From an uncultured Acetatifactor sp. (GTDB taxonomy: Bacteria; Bacillota; Clostridia; Lachnospirales; Lachnospiraceae), in the NCBI GenBank assembly GCA_947588205.1, contig CANPYG010000003.1, positions 1 to 63,728 on the forward strand: 63,728 nucleotides of DNA. Direction: 5' to 3'. A program made the translations under genes and the position numbers. Positions 52,181-62,000 of the stretch are shown one piece after another (within the stretch, counting starts at the first letter, position 1; every line of letters starts with the position of its first letter). The notes under the pieces were generated by a model that searched no databases, was not told the DNA's origin, and saw nothing but the letters and a program-made list of their open reading frames with translations.

Positions 52181-52945
52181 CTACCCCCTTCTATTCCTGC
52201 GGTTCAGGCGCATGCTGTAGATGGAAAGCCCCATCAGCACCACGCCGACTATCGCCATCAGAATCAATAATATGACTGGAATGCTTTCGTCGCCCGTCTT
52301 TACCAGCTGAAGCGTAGGCTGCTGCGGTTCACCGGGCTCTCTGGGCGTTTCGCTCGGAGTCGGACTATCCAAGGGTTCCACTGCGAAATTCATGGACAGG
52401 TCTGCCAGCGTATCCTGATAACCATTGCCCTGCGTCTCACCATCCAATGCGATTTCCAGCGTGATCGATGTGCTATCCCCCTTAGTCAGGGCCTCCAGAA
52501 AGAAGTAATCGCCCAAGGCGTTCGTCGCCTCGTGCAGACCCTCGCCTCCGGCACTTTCCCCTTCGCCGCCTACCGTATCGCTGCTATACAACACTGTATC
52601 GCCGCTTTTACCGTGATAAGTCAGGATGTAGGTATAAGCGCCTCCCGAAGCCTGGCTTGAATCCTCCAGGGAATTCAACACCCTGTTGGTCATATACCAG
52701 TTCGCGGCATCGCTGTTTTCATGCCTTAGCGTCAAGGTGATAATCACATTATCCCCAGGCTGCATACCGGATATTACATCATTGAAGCTTCCTGTATCAA
52801 AATTTGTATCCAAATTGCTGTCAGCCGTGAAGGTAACACCCCAGCTGTCACTGCCATAATAGGTTTCTGCCTGAACACTTACAGGCATCATGACTATCAG
52901 AAGCATTGCCAGCAGGAGGGAAATATATCTCATCTTATTCTTCAT
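52181..52945 (-). CDS. Surface protein with LVKTG-type sorting signal
   Basis: This 254-residue exported protein has a signal peptide (residues 1-26, ending PVSVQA) and a beta-rich mature domain (GDNVIITLTLRHENSDAANW, SITLEIALDGETQGNGYQDT). A Pro-rich linker and a C-terminal sorting-like signal follow: QLVKTGDESIPVILLILMAI with a basic end RLNRRNRRG. Val replaces Pro in the usual LPxTG. Its domain resembles SipW/camelysin-associated subunits in length and layout, but I cannot name a family. It lies 15 nt after the preceding gene and 4 nt before the next. Confidence 0.75.
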   Translation of the reverse strand: MKNKMRYISLLLAMLLIVMMPVSVQAETYYGSDSWGVTFTADSNLDTNFDTGSFNDVISGMQPGDNVIITLTLRHENSDAANWYMTNRVLNSLEDSSQASGGAYTYILTYHGKSGDTVLYSSDTVGGEGESAGGEGLHEATNALGDYFFLEALTKGDSTSITLEIALDGETQGNGYQDTLADLSMNFAVEPLDSPTPSETPREPGEPQQPTLQLVKTGDESIPVILLILMAIVGVVLMGLSIYSMRLNRRNRRG

Positions 52946-52960
52946 CTCTTCACCCTCCTA

Positions 52961-53914
52961 TCATTGATCTGCGGCTGTGCTTTCAGGAGAAGCATCTTTC
53001 ACAAGAGACAAAACCTTCTCACCGCTGCGGGTGGTGTTCACATTCACATCAAGACCCCATGCGCTCTTGACAGCCGTTTCGATATTATGCTCCTGAATCG
53101 CATCCACCTTAACATCCAGAACGAATTTATATCCATCGTAGTCATAAGTCGTCACAATGTTTACTCTTCCGCCGTCCGCTTCCGTCCTGGTCTCAGTCAC
53201 CTTCCAGATAATGTTAGGACTAATCTGAATGGAATTACAGAATATCGGCGTTTCGACAGACCCCTGCTCCGCATTTGCCGGAGCATAGATTGCTTTATTG
53301 TAATAAAGGACCACTCTCTCATCGGTAGTGGAGGATTCATCCAGCAACCATCCATTATCCACGCCGGTAGCATCACACAAAAGACCAAGTATAATATTAT
53401 CAGGTGAGGTGTTCTCATCCCTCTGGGACACGCTGCGAACCTTTTCCCAGATCTCATTACCATCTTCATCTACGCCGGTCTTCTGCATCCAATATTTATA
53501 AATGGATACCCGTACAAATTCATTGATGGTACCGCTATTCGCGACACGCAGTTCCTCATCGTACTTTTTCCCGATCACAAGGGATTCATCCGGCTTGCCG
53601 TCCCCATCCTTATCAGGAATCATCTGGGTCAGCAACGTGCCGGAGTTTTCTTCCCAGCGGCCGTCATCATCATAGTATCTCCAGGATATATCATGCCAGT
53701 CGGGAGCCTGCGTTCCATCTTCCCCTGGCTTCCAGTTCTCCTGCAGAGTTACGCCGATATCGTACATCTGCAGCTGTGAAGTATAAGTATCTGAATAGTA
53801 AGTCAACGCCGCACGGGCTCCTCCGATAGAGCTGGTCAACAATAGAACAGCCGCCATTACAAACATTGCTATTGTTCCCGCGGGGGAGAAGACAATTTTC
53901 TTAAACTTTTTCAT
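52961..53914 (-). CDS. SipW/TasA (camelysin)-like exported fibre protein, longer form
   Basis: This 317-residue protein has an unusual signal sequence of the SipW-dependent kind: a hydrophobic stretch ending SSIGGARAALTYYSDTYTSQ, where cleavage leaves the AxxTYxSD start typical of TasA/CalY relatives. The mature part has beta strands (KKYDEELRVANSGTINEFVR, then VSIYKYWMQKTGVDEDGNEI) like the family repeat of anchorless matrix fibres. No sorting signal or C-terminal helix is present, so it should assemble extracellularly. GGAGACGGTGAGAG precedes the start. It is co-encoded with an ER-type signal peptidase. Confidence 0.7.
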   Translation of the reverse strand: MKKFKKIVFSPAGTIAMFVMAAVLLLTSSIGGARAALTYYSDTYTSQLQMYDIGVTLQENWKPGEDGTQAPDWHDISWRYYDDDGRWEENSGTLLTQMIPDKDGDGKPDESLVIGKKYDEELRVANSGTINEFVRVSIYKYWMQKTGVDEDGNEIWEKVRSVSQRDENTSPDNIILGLLCDATGVDNGWLLDESSTTDERVVLYYNKAIYAPANAEQGSVETPIFCNSIQISPNIIWKVTETRTEADGGRVNIVTTYDYDGYKFVLDVKVDAIQEHNIETAVKSAWGLDVNVNTTRSGEKVLSLVKDASPESTAADQ

Positions 53915-53931
53915 CTCTCACCGTCTCCTTC

Positions 53932-54486
53932 CTAGTTAGCGCTTCCTGTGTCAACTGTGATATTGTCATCGCCAATCTCAGCATCCCAGTCAGGGGTCAG
54001 GGGATCGCCGTTCTCGTCATACTCTACAGGGATACTCTCGTACACTACGATGACATCAAAATCTTCCACCTTGGAAGGATTCAACAGGTCATCCTCCAGG
54101 ACCTCAACGCCCATGATCGCGACATCGAGCACTTCGGTGGTCTCTCCCGCCATCACCACATCGCTGTAGTACCACCAGTCATCCTCACCAAGGGACCATT
54201 TAGCGGAATAGCCCTCCGTGCCTTCTTCATTGATCTGCAGGTCGCCCTCCGCGTAATAAGCCTTTACTCTGATCCAGACCGGCTCAGAAGTGGACTCGCT
54301 GGTGATGGAGACCGCCTTGTGAAGGTTTACCACATTCTCTTCCAGTCTTGTGGTATCGCCCAGCTTCACTACGTAGCCGCCCTCTGCCTCTGCGTATGTG
54401 GTGAAATATGCCCTGGCGTTACTTATGCCCGCCCCCAGGACCATCACCATTGCGAGGGCTGCCAGAATCATGCTCCTCTTCTTCAT
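53932..54486 (-). CDS. SipW/TasA (camelysin)-like exported fibre protein, shorter form
   Basis: This 184-residue protein has the signal MILAALAMVMVLGAGISNAR followed by AYFTTYAEAEGGYVVKLGDT. This closely follows the TasA/CalY N-terminal pattern (AYFTD-x-AxA-x-N-x-F-x-V-G). The mature domain has NVVNLHKAVSITSESTSEPV and WIRVKAYYAEGDLQ. It lacks sorting and membrane signals. It may be a fibre subunit or an assembly factor for the longer relative encoded 17 nt downstream. AGGAGGG precedes the ATG. Confidence 0.75.
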   Translation of the reverse strand: MKKRSMILAALAMVMVLGAGISNARAYFTTYAEAEGGYVVKLGDTTRLEENVVNLHKAVSITSESTSEPVWIRVKAYYAEGDLQINEEGTEGYSAKWSLGEDDWWYYSDVVMAGETTEVLDVAIMGVEVLEDDLLNPSKVEDFDVIVVYESIPVEYDENGDPLTPDWDAEIGDDNITVDTGSAN

Positions 54487-54503
54487 ATCTCACGCCCTCC
54501 TGT

Positions 54504-55820
54504 CTAATTCTCTGCGGGTTCCCCGGGAGTCGGTGCAGGGGCATTAGGAGCGCCCTGATTGCTTCCTGTGAACTCCCAGCTTCCGCTTCCTTCCGTACCG
54601 CTGTGCTGGTACTCAAAGTGGTTCGTAATTCCGTAGCCATTCTTCTTGGACCTGTTATATCTGTTCGCGAAGGATACGCTGATGGTATCGTCCGCGTCGA
54701 TCACGCCCGTCTTGCTACCCTCCGCATCCAGCTCATATTTCGCGCCAGAATATACTTCGGTTACGGTTATATGGGCGCCTGCAGGAATGTGTTCGATCAG
54801 AATGGAGTCATCCAGACCCGCTTCCGTGAAGTGAACCGCCTTATTATAGGTTCTGCTCCACAGAGGGGCCGCCTGCGTATCGTCCTCACCGTTTGCGTCC
54901 TGAGCGTAGAGAACCGCATCGATCTCGAAGACGAAGGTCGCGGGATCTGTGATCCAGCCGCTGGCGGAATCTCTGTCAAGGGTATCGTGCTCCAACAGCT
55001 CCTTGATGATCTGCAGATTGCCGTAGCGGTATTCGCGGCTCATCTTGAGTTCAAGGTGTACATTATATATCCAAGGCGTCGTATCAGCTGTATTCATTTC
55101 CGTTGTGAGATCTTCGGTTTCTCTGTTCGGCATAGAAATCAGCTGCGGCTCAAAGGTGTATATATAACGCTTGGAATAAGCAATCATAACGAGTTTTTCT
55201 TCAGTGCCGTCCCCATCTTCGTCTATAAACATATAATCCTCGCCCAAGACAGGTCTTTCATCCTCTTCTCCCTCAATTGCGCCGGTATCCACCAAACCTC
55301 TGGGAAGAAGAAGATACAGCCCAGCCTCTAAATCCTGGAAACCTTCATCCTGCAGAGAAATTTCAAGAGGCCACTGCGCTTCTTCCGTTTCCCCTTCTTC
55401 CGTTCCCATTTCCCCTGTGCTTCCTTCCGCAAGCCCCAAGGCGACCATGGCAACTTTCTGAGAGAGTTCCCTCCAATCCTCTGCGGTATAATCATTGGTA
55501 TCTGAAATATCCTCCGGTATACCTACATTCTTGTAAGGATCATTGACAGCATAACCATAAGTGTCATAAAGGGGAGATGCTACAGCATCCGCCACTTTAT
55601 ACAGATCCAATTTTATCTGTGCCTGATACCAAAGGTCGTTGCCGAACTCCAGAGTCGGGTCATACGCCACTTCCAGGTTGCAGAGTTTTTCCACATCTAC
55701 AAAATCCTGACCGTCGGGCGCTGCCACAGATAAAGTCTGAATCGACGCCACCAGAACAGCTACCGCTGCTGCCATCGCCAATAAACCTGTTCCGGGGCTT
55801 GTTTTCCATTTCTTTTTCAT
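54504..55820 (-). CDS. Secreted pilin-like subunit with Cna-B-type domain
   Basis: This 438-residue exported protein has a signal peptide in the first 35 residues. A middle region follows (VEKLCNLEVAYDPTLEFGND, QAQIKLDLYKVADAVA) similar to pilin N-terminal domains. A C-terminal Cna-B-like domain (YRYGNLQIIKELLEHDTLDR, TFVFEIDAVLYAQDANGEDD, IPAGAHITVTEVYSGAKYEL) completes it. No LPxTG signal or anchor helix follows; the end is a Pro-rich tail. It may be a minor pilin joined through isopeptide bonds, or a secreted partner. ATG 55820 is preferred because AGGAGG is 8 nt before it, whereas the ATG at 55826 is too near. Confidence 0.75.
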   Translation of the reverse strand: MKKKWKTSPGTGLLAMAAAVAVLVASIQTLSVAAPDGQDFVDVEKLCNLEVAYDPTLEFGNDLWYQAQIKLDLYKVADAVASPLYDTYGYAVNDPYKNVGIPEDISDTNDYTAEDWRELSQKVAMVALGLAEGSTGEMGTEEGETEEAQWPLEISLQDEGFQDLEAGLYLLLPRGLVDTGAIEGEEDERPVLGEDYMFIDEDGDGTEEKLVMIAYSKRYIYTFEPQLISMPNRETEDLTTEMNTADTTPWIYNVHLELKMSREYRYGNLQIIKELLEHDTLDRDSASGWITDPATFVFEIDAVLYAQDANGEDDTQAAPLWSRTYNKAVHFTEAGLDDSILIEHIPAGAHITVTEVYSGAKYELDAEGSKTGVIDADDTISVSFANRYNRSKKNGYGITNHFEYQHSGTEGSGSWEFTGSNQGAPNAPAPTPGEPAEN

Positions 55821-55867
55821 TGACATCTCCTCCTTTGAAATCTGTCTCTAGGGGAATATTGATTACA

Positions 55868-56734
55868 TTACTTTCTAAATTCATCCAACAGCTGCTGTGT
55901 ACTCATTCTCGGAAGCCTCATCTTATAGTAAATAAAGATAAAGAGAAGGACGATGAGAGCGATTGGAACACCTATGGCAAAAGCAATCATATAAGGTCCT
56001 ATCCTCGTTGCCTCAGAAACAATGGCGATCATATCCTCCACATTATCGATCCGAGTCCCACGAACCAACATCCTATGTGTATTAACGCCATACGGAGTAC
56101 AAGTGATCAATGTACAATAATCCTTTCCTTCTTCGATGGCCAGTTCAGAAACATCCTCGGGAAGTACGATTCGAATCTGATCGACCATATAGGTGAGAAC
56201 TCTTCCCAGCACCGAAATGGTAAAAATATCACCTTCCACCACTTTATCAAGCTCTGAGAGAAGCTTCGCCGAGGGAAGACCCCTGTGGCCTGAGATTGCT
56301 GCATGTGTACCCTCGCCACCTACCGGAAGAGAGGTCCAGGAAATATGTCCGGCCGCCACCTGTAAAACGTTCTCGTCCGTTCCGTGATAGATGGGCAAAT
56401 GCACATCGATTGCTGGAATCTCCAGATATCCCATAACGCCCGTTCCGCTCAGATTTAGAAGACTATTATATCTCTCCATTTCTTCCTCTGTCATGTCCAG
56501 GCGATTGGCACGTCTGGCGAGCTCAATGTTGTATGCTTCTGCTTCCTCCAGCATAGCACTCATTTCTTCATCTGTTATCTTCGCAACAGACTCAACATAG
56601 GTGCTGATTACGTGCGACTGATGCATGGTATTCCACCAGTCGCTGACCGTGGGATACAGCAGTAGGCAAAGCCCCGTCAGTAGTATCAGAACCAGGAAAA
56701 CTGTTGTCCAGTATCTTTTCCAAAATTTCTTCAT
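55868..56734 (-). CDS. Class C (pilus-type) sortase
   Basis: This 288-residue transpeptidase has transmembrane helices near residues 10-30 and 250-272, as class C sortases do. The active site is His in AISGHRGLPSAKLL, Cys in TLITCTPYG and Arg in HRMLVRG. It should join pilin subunits by cutting LPxTG motifs. The lid motif usual in the class (DPF/W) is not obvious. GGGAG precedes ATG 56734. It lies directly after the backbone pilin gene, separated by a strong hairpin, and upstream of the minor-subunit genes. Confidence 0.92.
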   Translation of the reverse strand: MKKFWKRYWTTVFLVLILLTGLCLLLYPTVSDWWNTMHQSHVISTYVESVAKITDEEMSAMLEEAEAYNIELARRANRLDMTEEEMERYNSLLNLSGTGVMGYLEIPAIDVHLPIYHGTDENVLQVAAGHISWTSLPVGGEGTHAAISGHRGLPSAKLLSELDKVVEGDIFTISVLGRVLTYMVDQIRIVLPEDVSELAIEEGKDYCTLITCTPYGVNTHRMLVRGTRIDNVEDMIAIVSEATRIGPYMIAFAIGVPIALIVLLFIFIYYKMRLPRMSTQQLLDEFRK

Positions 56735-56776
56735 TTTCAGGACGCTCCCTACTGATGTATACTTTCTGCCATTTAC

Positions 56777-56804
56777 GCCTGCATCCCATTTATGGGATGC
56801 AGGC
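56777..56804 (-). other. Strong hairpin between backbone pilin and sortase genes
   Basis: GCCTGCATCCCAT (56777-56789) and ATGGGATGCAGGC (56792-56804) form a perfect 13-bp stem with a two-base loop; flanking CCATT/AATGG can extend it. No T-run follows on the minus strand. It is probably a processing or partial-termination site that lets the pilin be made in excess over the sortase. Confidence 0.65.
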
Positions 56805-56872
56805 AATGGTTCATTAAATTTTTGTTTCTAGCTAAAATATCTTTAACTTATTACAGATACCTTATCATACGC

Positions 56873-58930
56873 TCAGTCATTATTGCTCTCAGAACGTCTT
56901 TTAAGTACCAGCAGAACAGCTGCAATCACCACCAGAACGCCGCCAACTACATAGAAAATCGTGGTGCCGATACCGCCGGTTCTGGGAAGAAGGGCGCCTC
57001 TGTTATTCTCCACGTTGAAGGCAAAGCCACCTGCAAAGCCTCCAATCTCACCACTGTAAGTGATGGTACTGGGATTGGTCACGCCATCTAATTGCAGATA
57101 CTGTTCATTTTCCGCATCCCATTCCCCTTGTGTCGCGGTCCATGTGCAGGTCCATTTTTCATCTCCTTCATTATAGCTGTATCCAACAACACTAATCTCA
57201 ACCCTAATTGGATTGACAAGCTTATTATAGCCTAAGGGAGCCTTCGTCTCTTCAATGTAGTATACACCTGCAGGAAGACCAACGATGAGAATCTGTCCTG
57301 TTGCCGCATCTACCATAGTCTCATACGCCACATCAGGCTGCGTGCCCGTCACTTTACCCTCTTCGGGGTTGGTAACTACCATTTCATATTTGGTATCTGC
57401 AGAAGCATACTTGTCACTCGTTTTATCCGTAGGAGCTTCCAGTGTGTAAGTACCGTCCGCTAACAGATAATAGCTGCCCGTTTCACTCTCCACGAATGTC
57501 CTGCCTACTACAATTTCGCTTTCAAGCTTCTCTCCGGTAATCTTGAATTTAGCTTCCTCCAGGGGATGCACCTCACCATCAACAGTCTCGACCTTGGTCA
57601 ACCTCAAAGCGGTCGTAAATGTATAGGTTTCCTGCCAAGGAGAAATGCCCTGAGGATCCGGATGCTCTGTATCAGTAGTAAAATCATCTCCCGTGCCCTC
57701 TACATCAGGGTCATTCCAGTAAAGAAGTCTCGCCTGGTTCGGATTACCTTCAGTACCCACCTTTGCTTTCTCATTCAGGGTTGCTGTGTATGTGATCTTT
57801 ATCTCAGCTTCTTTATAATCCATATAATTCTCATAGAAATTATTGAACACAATCCGAAGCGCGGTACCGCCGATATACTCACCAGTAAGTACATCTGCAG
57901 CGCTCGAATCAGAAGTATTCAATTCATAAGTGTATTTAGCATCAGCAGGAGTATCATTATTTGCTTTATTCAACACTTCTATCGCTGAACCAGTTTTCGG
58001 AGTGATCACAACGCTGGTAATTTCCTTAAAGGTAAGTCCTTTGGAAAGCACATCGCTTACCACAAATTTGTAATAATCATAATGGGACATATCAGGAACT
58101 TGGGAAGTAATCTCAAAGGTCACAGTATCGTTGATAGCCGCATTATTTGTATCACCTGCTTCGTTGCTATCTTCTTCTACTACTTTCTTCTCCAAAGTCG
58201 GCTTAGATGTTTTGACATCAATCACCAGTGATGTCGTTGGCTGTAAAACGGCCGCATTCAACACAGCATCCGTACCATTAACATCCGTCACATCTACAAT
58301 CAGATAATAACCAACGTCCAGCTCTACTTTTTTGATCAGCTTTCCAGGATAATGGCTGTTTGTTCCTACATTCACATCCGGCCCATATTGACCATTCTTA
58401 TCTTTTATAGGGGCATCTATCTCTACATACGTATTTGTAAGAAGGCTATTCTCCTGCCCTTCTGTCGCAGCAGCAATTCTGGCTACCTGATCCAGCATCC
58501 TCTGTATTGCCGGTTCCCTATACCTAGCTTCATACTTCTCCAGCACTTCTGCTACCTCAAGCGCAGTCTTACAGTTCACAAAGGGATTTGTTCCTTCAGC
58601 ATTGGCTGTAATAACATCGTCACTCTGTAATTTTTTCAAGAAATCAGCGCCATTTATACCGCTCCCCCAAGTAATATCGCCAATAATCTCAATCTCTCCA
58701 TCCTTATTGGGGAGCATATCAGGGTCTAACTGCTGCGTTCCAGCGAATATCTGGTATGCGCGGAACTTATGCGCTGCAAGTAAGTTATCCGCTGGATCAA
58801 ATACGAATTCGACCGTCGTCTTTTGGGCGACATCGAAAACCGTACCTGCTTCTGCCATGGCAGGGAGAACCATCATCACTGACATCGCAACTGCCATAAT
58901 AATACCAACCATTTTTTTAATCTTTCCCAT
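56873..58930 (-). CDS. LPRTG-anchored backbone pilin
   Basis: This 685-residue major pilin has a signal peptide ending MVLPAMAEAG and an N-terminal SpaA-like domain (HKFRAYQIFAGTQQLDPDML). A central domain with SKPTLEKKVVEED and Cna-B domains follow (LRLTKVETVDGEVHPLEEAK; E-box VYYIEETKAPLGYNK). The sorting signal is LPRTGG at about 648, followed by a hydrophobic helix and KRRSESNND. The Lys in the KPTLEKKV region is a candidate for the inter-subunit bond. AAGGAGG precedes the ATG. It is encoded 80 nt after the large adhesin and before its sortase. Confidence 0.92.
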   Translation of the reverse strand: MGKIKKMVGIIMAVAMSVMMVLPAMAEAGTVFDVAQKTTVEFVFDPADNLLAAHKFRAYQIFAGTQQLDPDMLPNKDGEIEIIGDITWGSGINGADFLKKLQSDDVITANAEGTNPFVNCKTALEVAEVLEKYEARYREPAIQRMLDQVARIAAATEGQENSLLTNTYVEIDAPIKDKNGQYGPDVNVGTNSHYPGKLIKKVELDVGYYLIVDVTDVNGTDAVLNAAVLQPTTSLVIDVKTSKPTLEKKVVEEDSNEAGDTNNAAINDTVTFEITSQVPDMSHYDYYKFVVSDVLSKGLTFKEITSVVITPKTGSAIEVLNKANNDTPADAKYTYELNTSDSSAADVLTGEYIGGTALRIVFNNFYENYMDYKEAEIKITYTATLNEKAKVGTEGNPNQARLLYWNDPDVEGTGDDFTTDTEHPDPQGISPWQETYTFTTALRLTKVETVDGEVHPLEEAKFKITGEKLESEIVVGRTFVESETGSYYLLADGTYTLEAPTDKTSDKYASADTKYEMVVTNPEEGKVTGTQPDVAYETMVDAATGQILIVGLPAGVYYIEETKAPLGYNKLVNPIRVEISVVGYSYNEGDEKWTCTWTATQGEWDAENEQYLQLDGVTNPSTITYSGEIGGFAGGFAFNVENNRGALLPRTGGIGTTIFYVVGGVLVVIAAVLLVLKRRSESNND

Positions 58931-59010
58931 TGTTTTTCCTCCTTGTTTTTTGCTTTTAAGCAGAGCGAAATGGTTGCAAATTAATATGTTGCCTTTCAGC
59001 AGAGAGGAGC

Positions 59011-62000
59011 TTAACGCCCCGCCCTACTGAATTTGTTTTTATACATCAAAGCGATCATCGACAACATAACTACTGCCAAGCCGCTCAACATATACAGGTA
59101 AATCCCATTTCCGCCAGTCTCAGGAAGCTGTGCGCCCAAATAGTTAATAACAGTAATCTGATATTCCTTGTCTGGATCGGCCGTACCCGCAACGACGTCA
59201 AGTGTTACATCTTTACCGTAATCTTCTATAAGTTGTATCATCCCATATCCGGTATTAGGATCGGCAACAACCTCGAAATAAATCGGTCTATCGAATTTGT
59301 TATATCCAGGAGGCCCCTGAACCTCTTCCAGGCAATAGGAGCCACCGAACTCCACCGGATTCAGATTAATGATACCATACTCATCTGAAACCAAATCAGA
59401 AGCGATCGGACTATACGTACCGTCTTCTCCCATTTTGGAAAGCTTGAAATGCGCATCAGCCTTCACTTGACCATCACCCATCTTTATAATACGAACCTTG
59501 ATGTCTTTCGGCGTATTCGTAATGGTCAAGGTTAAGGTCACTGTAGCATCATCAAAATTGAACGTATAGTCGTTTTCAAACACTGTGCTTTGGAGTTTAT
59601 TACAATGTAACGTGCCGTCTTCATCCTGAATAACCTCAAAATAAATCTTGTTCTTTTCTTCCTCCTCTGAAAGCTTATAACCAGCCGGAGGCGCCTCCTC
59701 CTTCAAGTAATACTCACCCTTCGGCAAGGTCGGGAGAGTATCCCTGATCATAAATTCATCTGTCAAATTTACATCTGTCCATGTTATGCTGCCAACCTCT
59801 CCGGACGCCTGGCTGATACCGTCAAACAACTTAGAACCATCTTTCTTATACAGACCGAAGTTCGCGCCAGCTAACGGCTTCTGATTTCCTCCCAGCTTCT
59901 TAAGGTCGAGTTTGATGGTAGGCGCGTCGTTGACGATTGTGATGGTCCAAACTACCTTTTGGATTGTTGAATCTGTTTCCTTGGAAGGATTGTCTCCGCC
60001 CGTTCTGTACCAGAGATTTGAGTTTCCTGCCTCTTTTATCTCTTCAATTCTCAAAGAACCATCCTTGTCAGCAACCACTTTAAAGTAAACAGTATTCTTA
60101 TCTTTTTCAGTGGTTCCGCCTGGCAAAGCGTAATTAGCCGGAGGATCTGTCTCCTCTAACTTATAAGTTCTTTCACCCTCAAGCAAGTACGTCCTATTTG
60201 TAGAATCGTCGTCGTTATTGCACTGATCCCAGACGACATATCCATCTGTTCCTACCGTACCTTCCGATAAAACTTTGTAATCTTCCTCATTCTTTTGTAG
60301 CATAGAGAGTGTAAACTTAGCGTCTGTCAGGATCTTTCCGGTATTGTCTACCTTCTTCACCATAAGAGGAAGCTGGGCATGCTCGTTGGTTATCTTGAGG
60401 GTGTACTTCTTATTACTGTGATAACCTGTCACTGTCATGCTGTGGACATGAATATCCTCACTATTACTAATTATTACCCCAGGATCAAATACAGCCTTAC
60501 CATCAAAACCAGATACATCATTTTTTATTATCCGTCCTCTCCTAACCTCAAAAGTAACGATCTTCGATGTTCCTGCTCCTGCATATCCTTCCGGGATTAT
60601 CTCAGTTAATGTATAAGAGCCGGTCTGTAAGTTGTTATACGCAAGCTTACCTTCCGAATCCGGATAATAATAGTCATTTGTCGCTGCAGGACCGCCAGAC
60701 GAATTGGGAATTACATCAGTACCTTCCCTCTGCAGCCGGAACTGCGCCGTAGTGACAGGATTAACCCCACTCTCATCTACCTTCTGAACCTCAAGGATAC
60801 TCTTCCAAGGCTGTACCACAGGATTGGCATAAGGAAGAGGACCACCCACCTTTCCATCTACCTTATAAGTAACCGTAGCGCTTGCATTGGAATGGAAACC
60901 AGGCATACCAGAACTCGTATCATTGTTGCTAATATCCGTGTTTAGATCGCCTGTACTTCCATTATAACTTTCTCCCTCCACGCTGTTTTTAGCATAATCA
61001 TCAAAAGCCTGATCTGTGAGCCTTACATTAAAAGATAATGTATAGGTGTACGCTGAATTCAAGCAGTAATCATTCTTGAAATTCAATGCAATGGTCTTGG
61101 TCGCCTTGTTATAAGTCACGCTGCTAACGATATTGTTTGCAGTTACCCCATTTAACGAACTTCCATAATTTCCTTTCAAAGAAATCGTTTCGGCTCCAGT
61201 CAAAGATAAATTCTTATCTGTACCAGTCCACAGGGTGGTTACAGTGCCGCCGTTCTTTGCTTTAGCAGTCACCTTTACCTCAGGCAGTTCGCCATAGAGA
61301 TCAACATAGGAACTTAGTTGATCGGTAATGACTACATTGTTGGGGAACATAATAGTCTCAAATGCTTTCTTCAGCGAGGCTTCATCGTCGGCACTAAGCA
61401 AATTATCGCCAGTGGAATCGTACTTCTTCGCCATATATTCAAGAACAACTTTTCTAGATACGCCTTTAGTATTTTTATCATCCATGTTAAAGGCCAACGA
61501 ATAAAAATTGATACCCTTATTTCGATCCACAAATTGATCAAATAAAGTTTCATTGTTTAAAATATATTCACTGCCTGTTGTAATGGAGGATTCTGCACCT
61601 GTGCCTAATTTATACCACTCAAAACTTCTGCCCTTAGATTCAATGTAATCCCATCCCCAAGGTTTTGTATTCGTTGTACCAAATGCCTGCACATTAGCCA
61701 TGTTATAATACACTGTCGGCAGACCATCGCTTAAAAAGACAACAACCTTTTTATTTCCATCATCCTTAACCTTCTTCAGCATCATATCTGCCTGAAAATA
61801 ACCAGCTGCGTAATTAGTGATTGCATTTGGTGTAGTATCCACTACTTCTGAAGCATTCTCGTATCCTGACGCATTATACATAGCTCTTGAACGGACACTT
61901 TCATCGAAACTCTTATGAATATACGTATGAGTCCATGGCTGAATCACATCACCTTCGTTCGGGCCAAGTGGATTATCTTGTCTATAGTTATAATAAGGCT

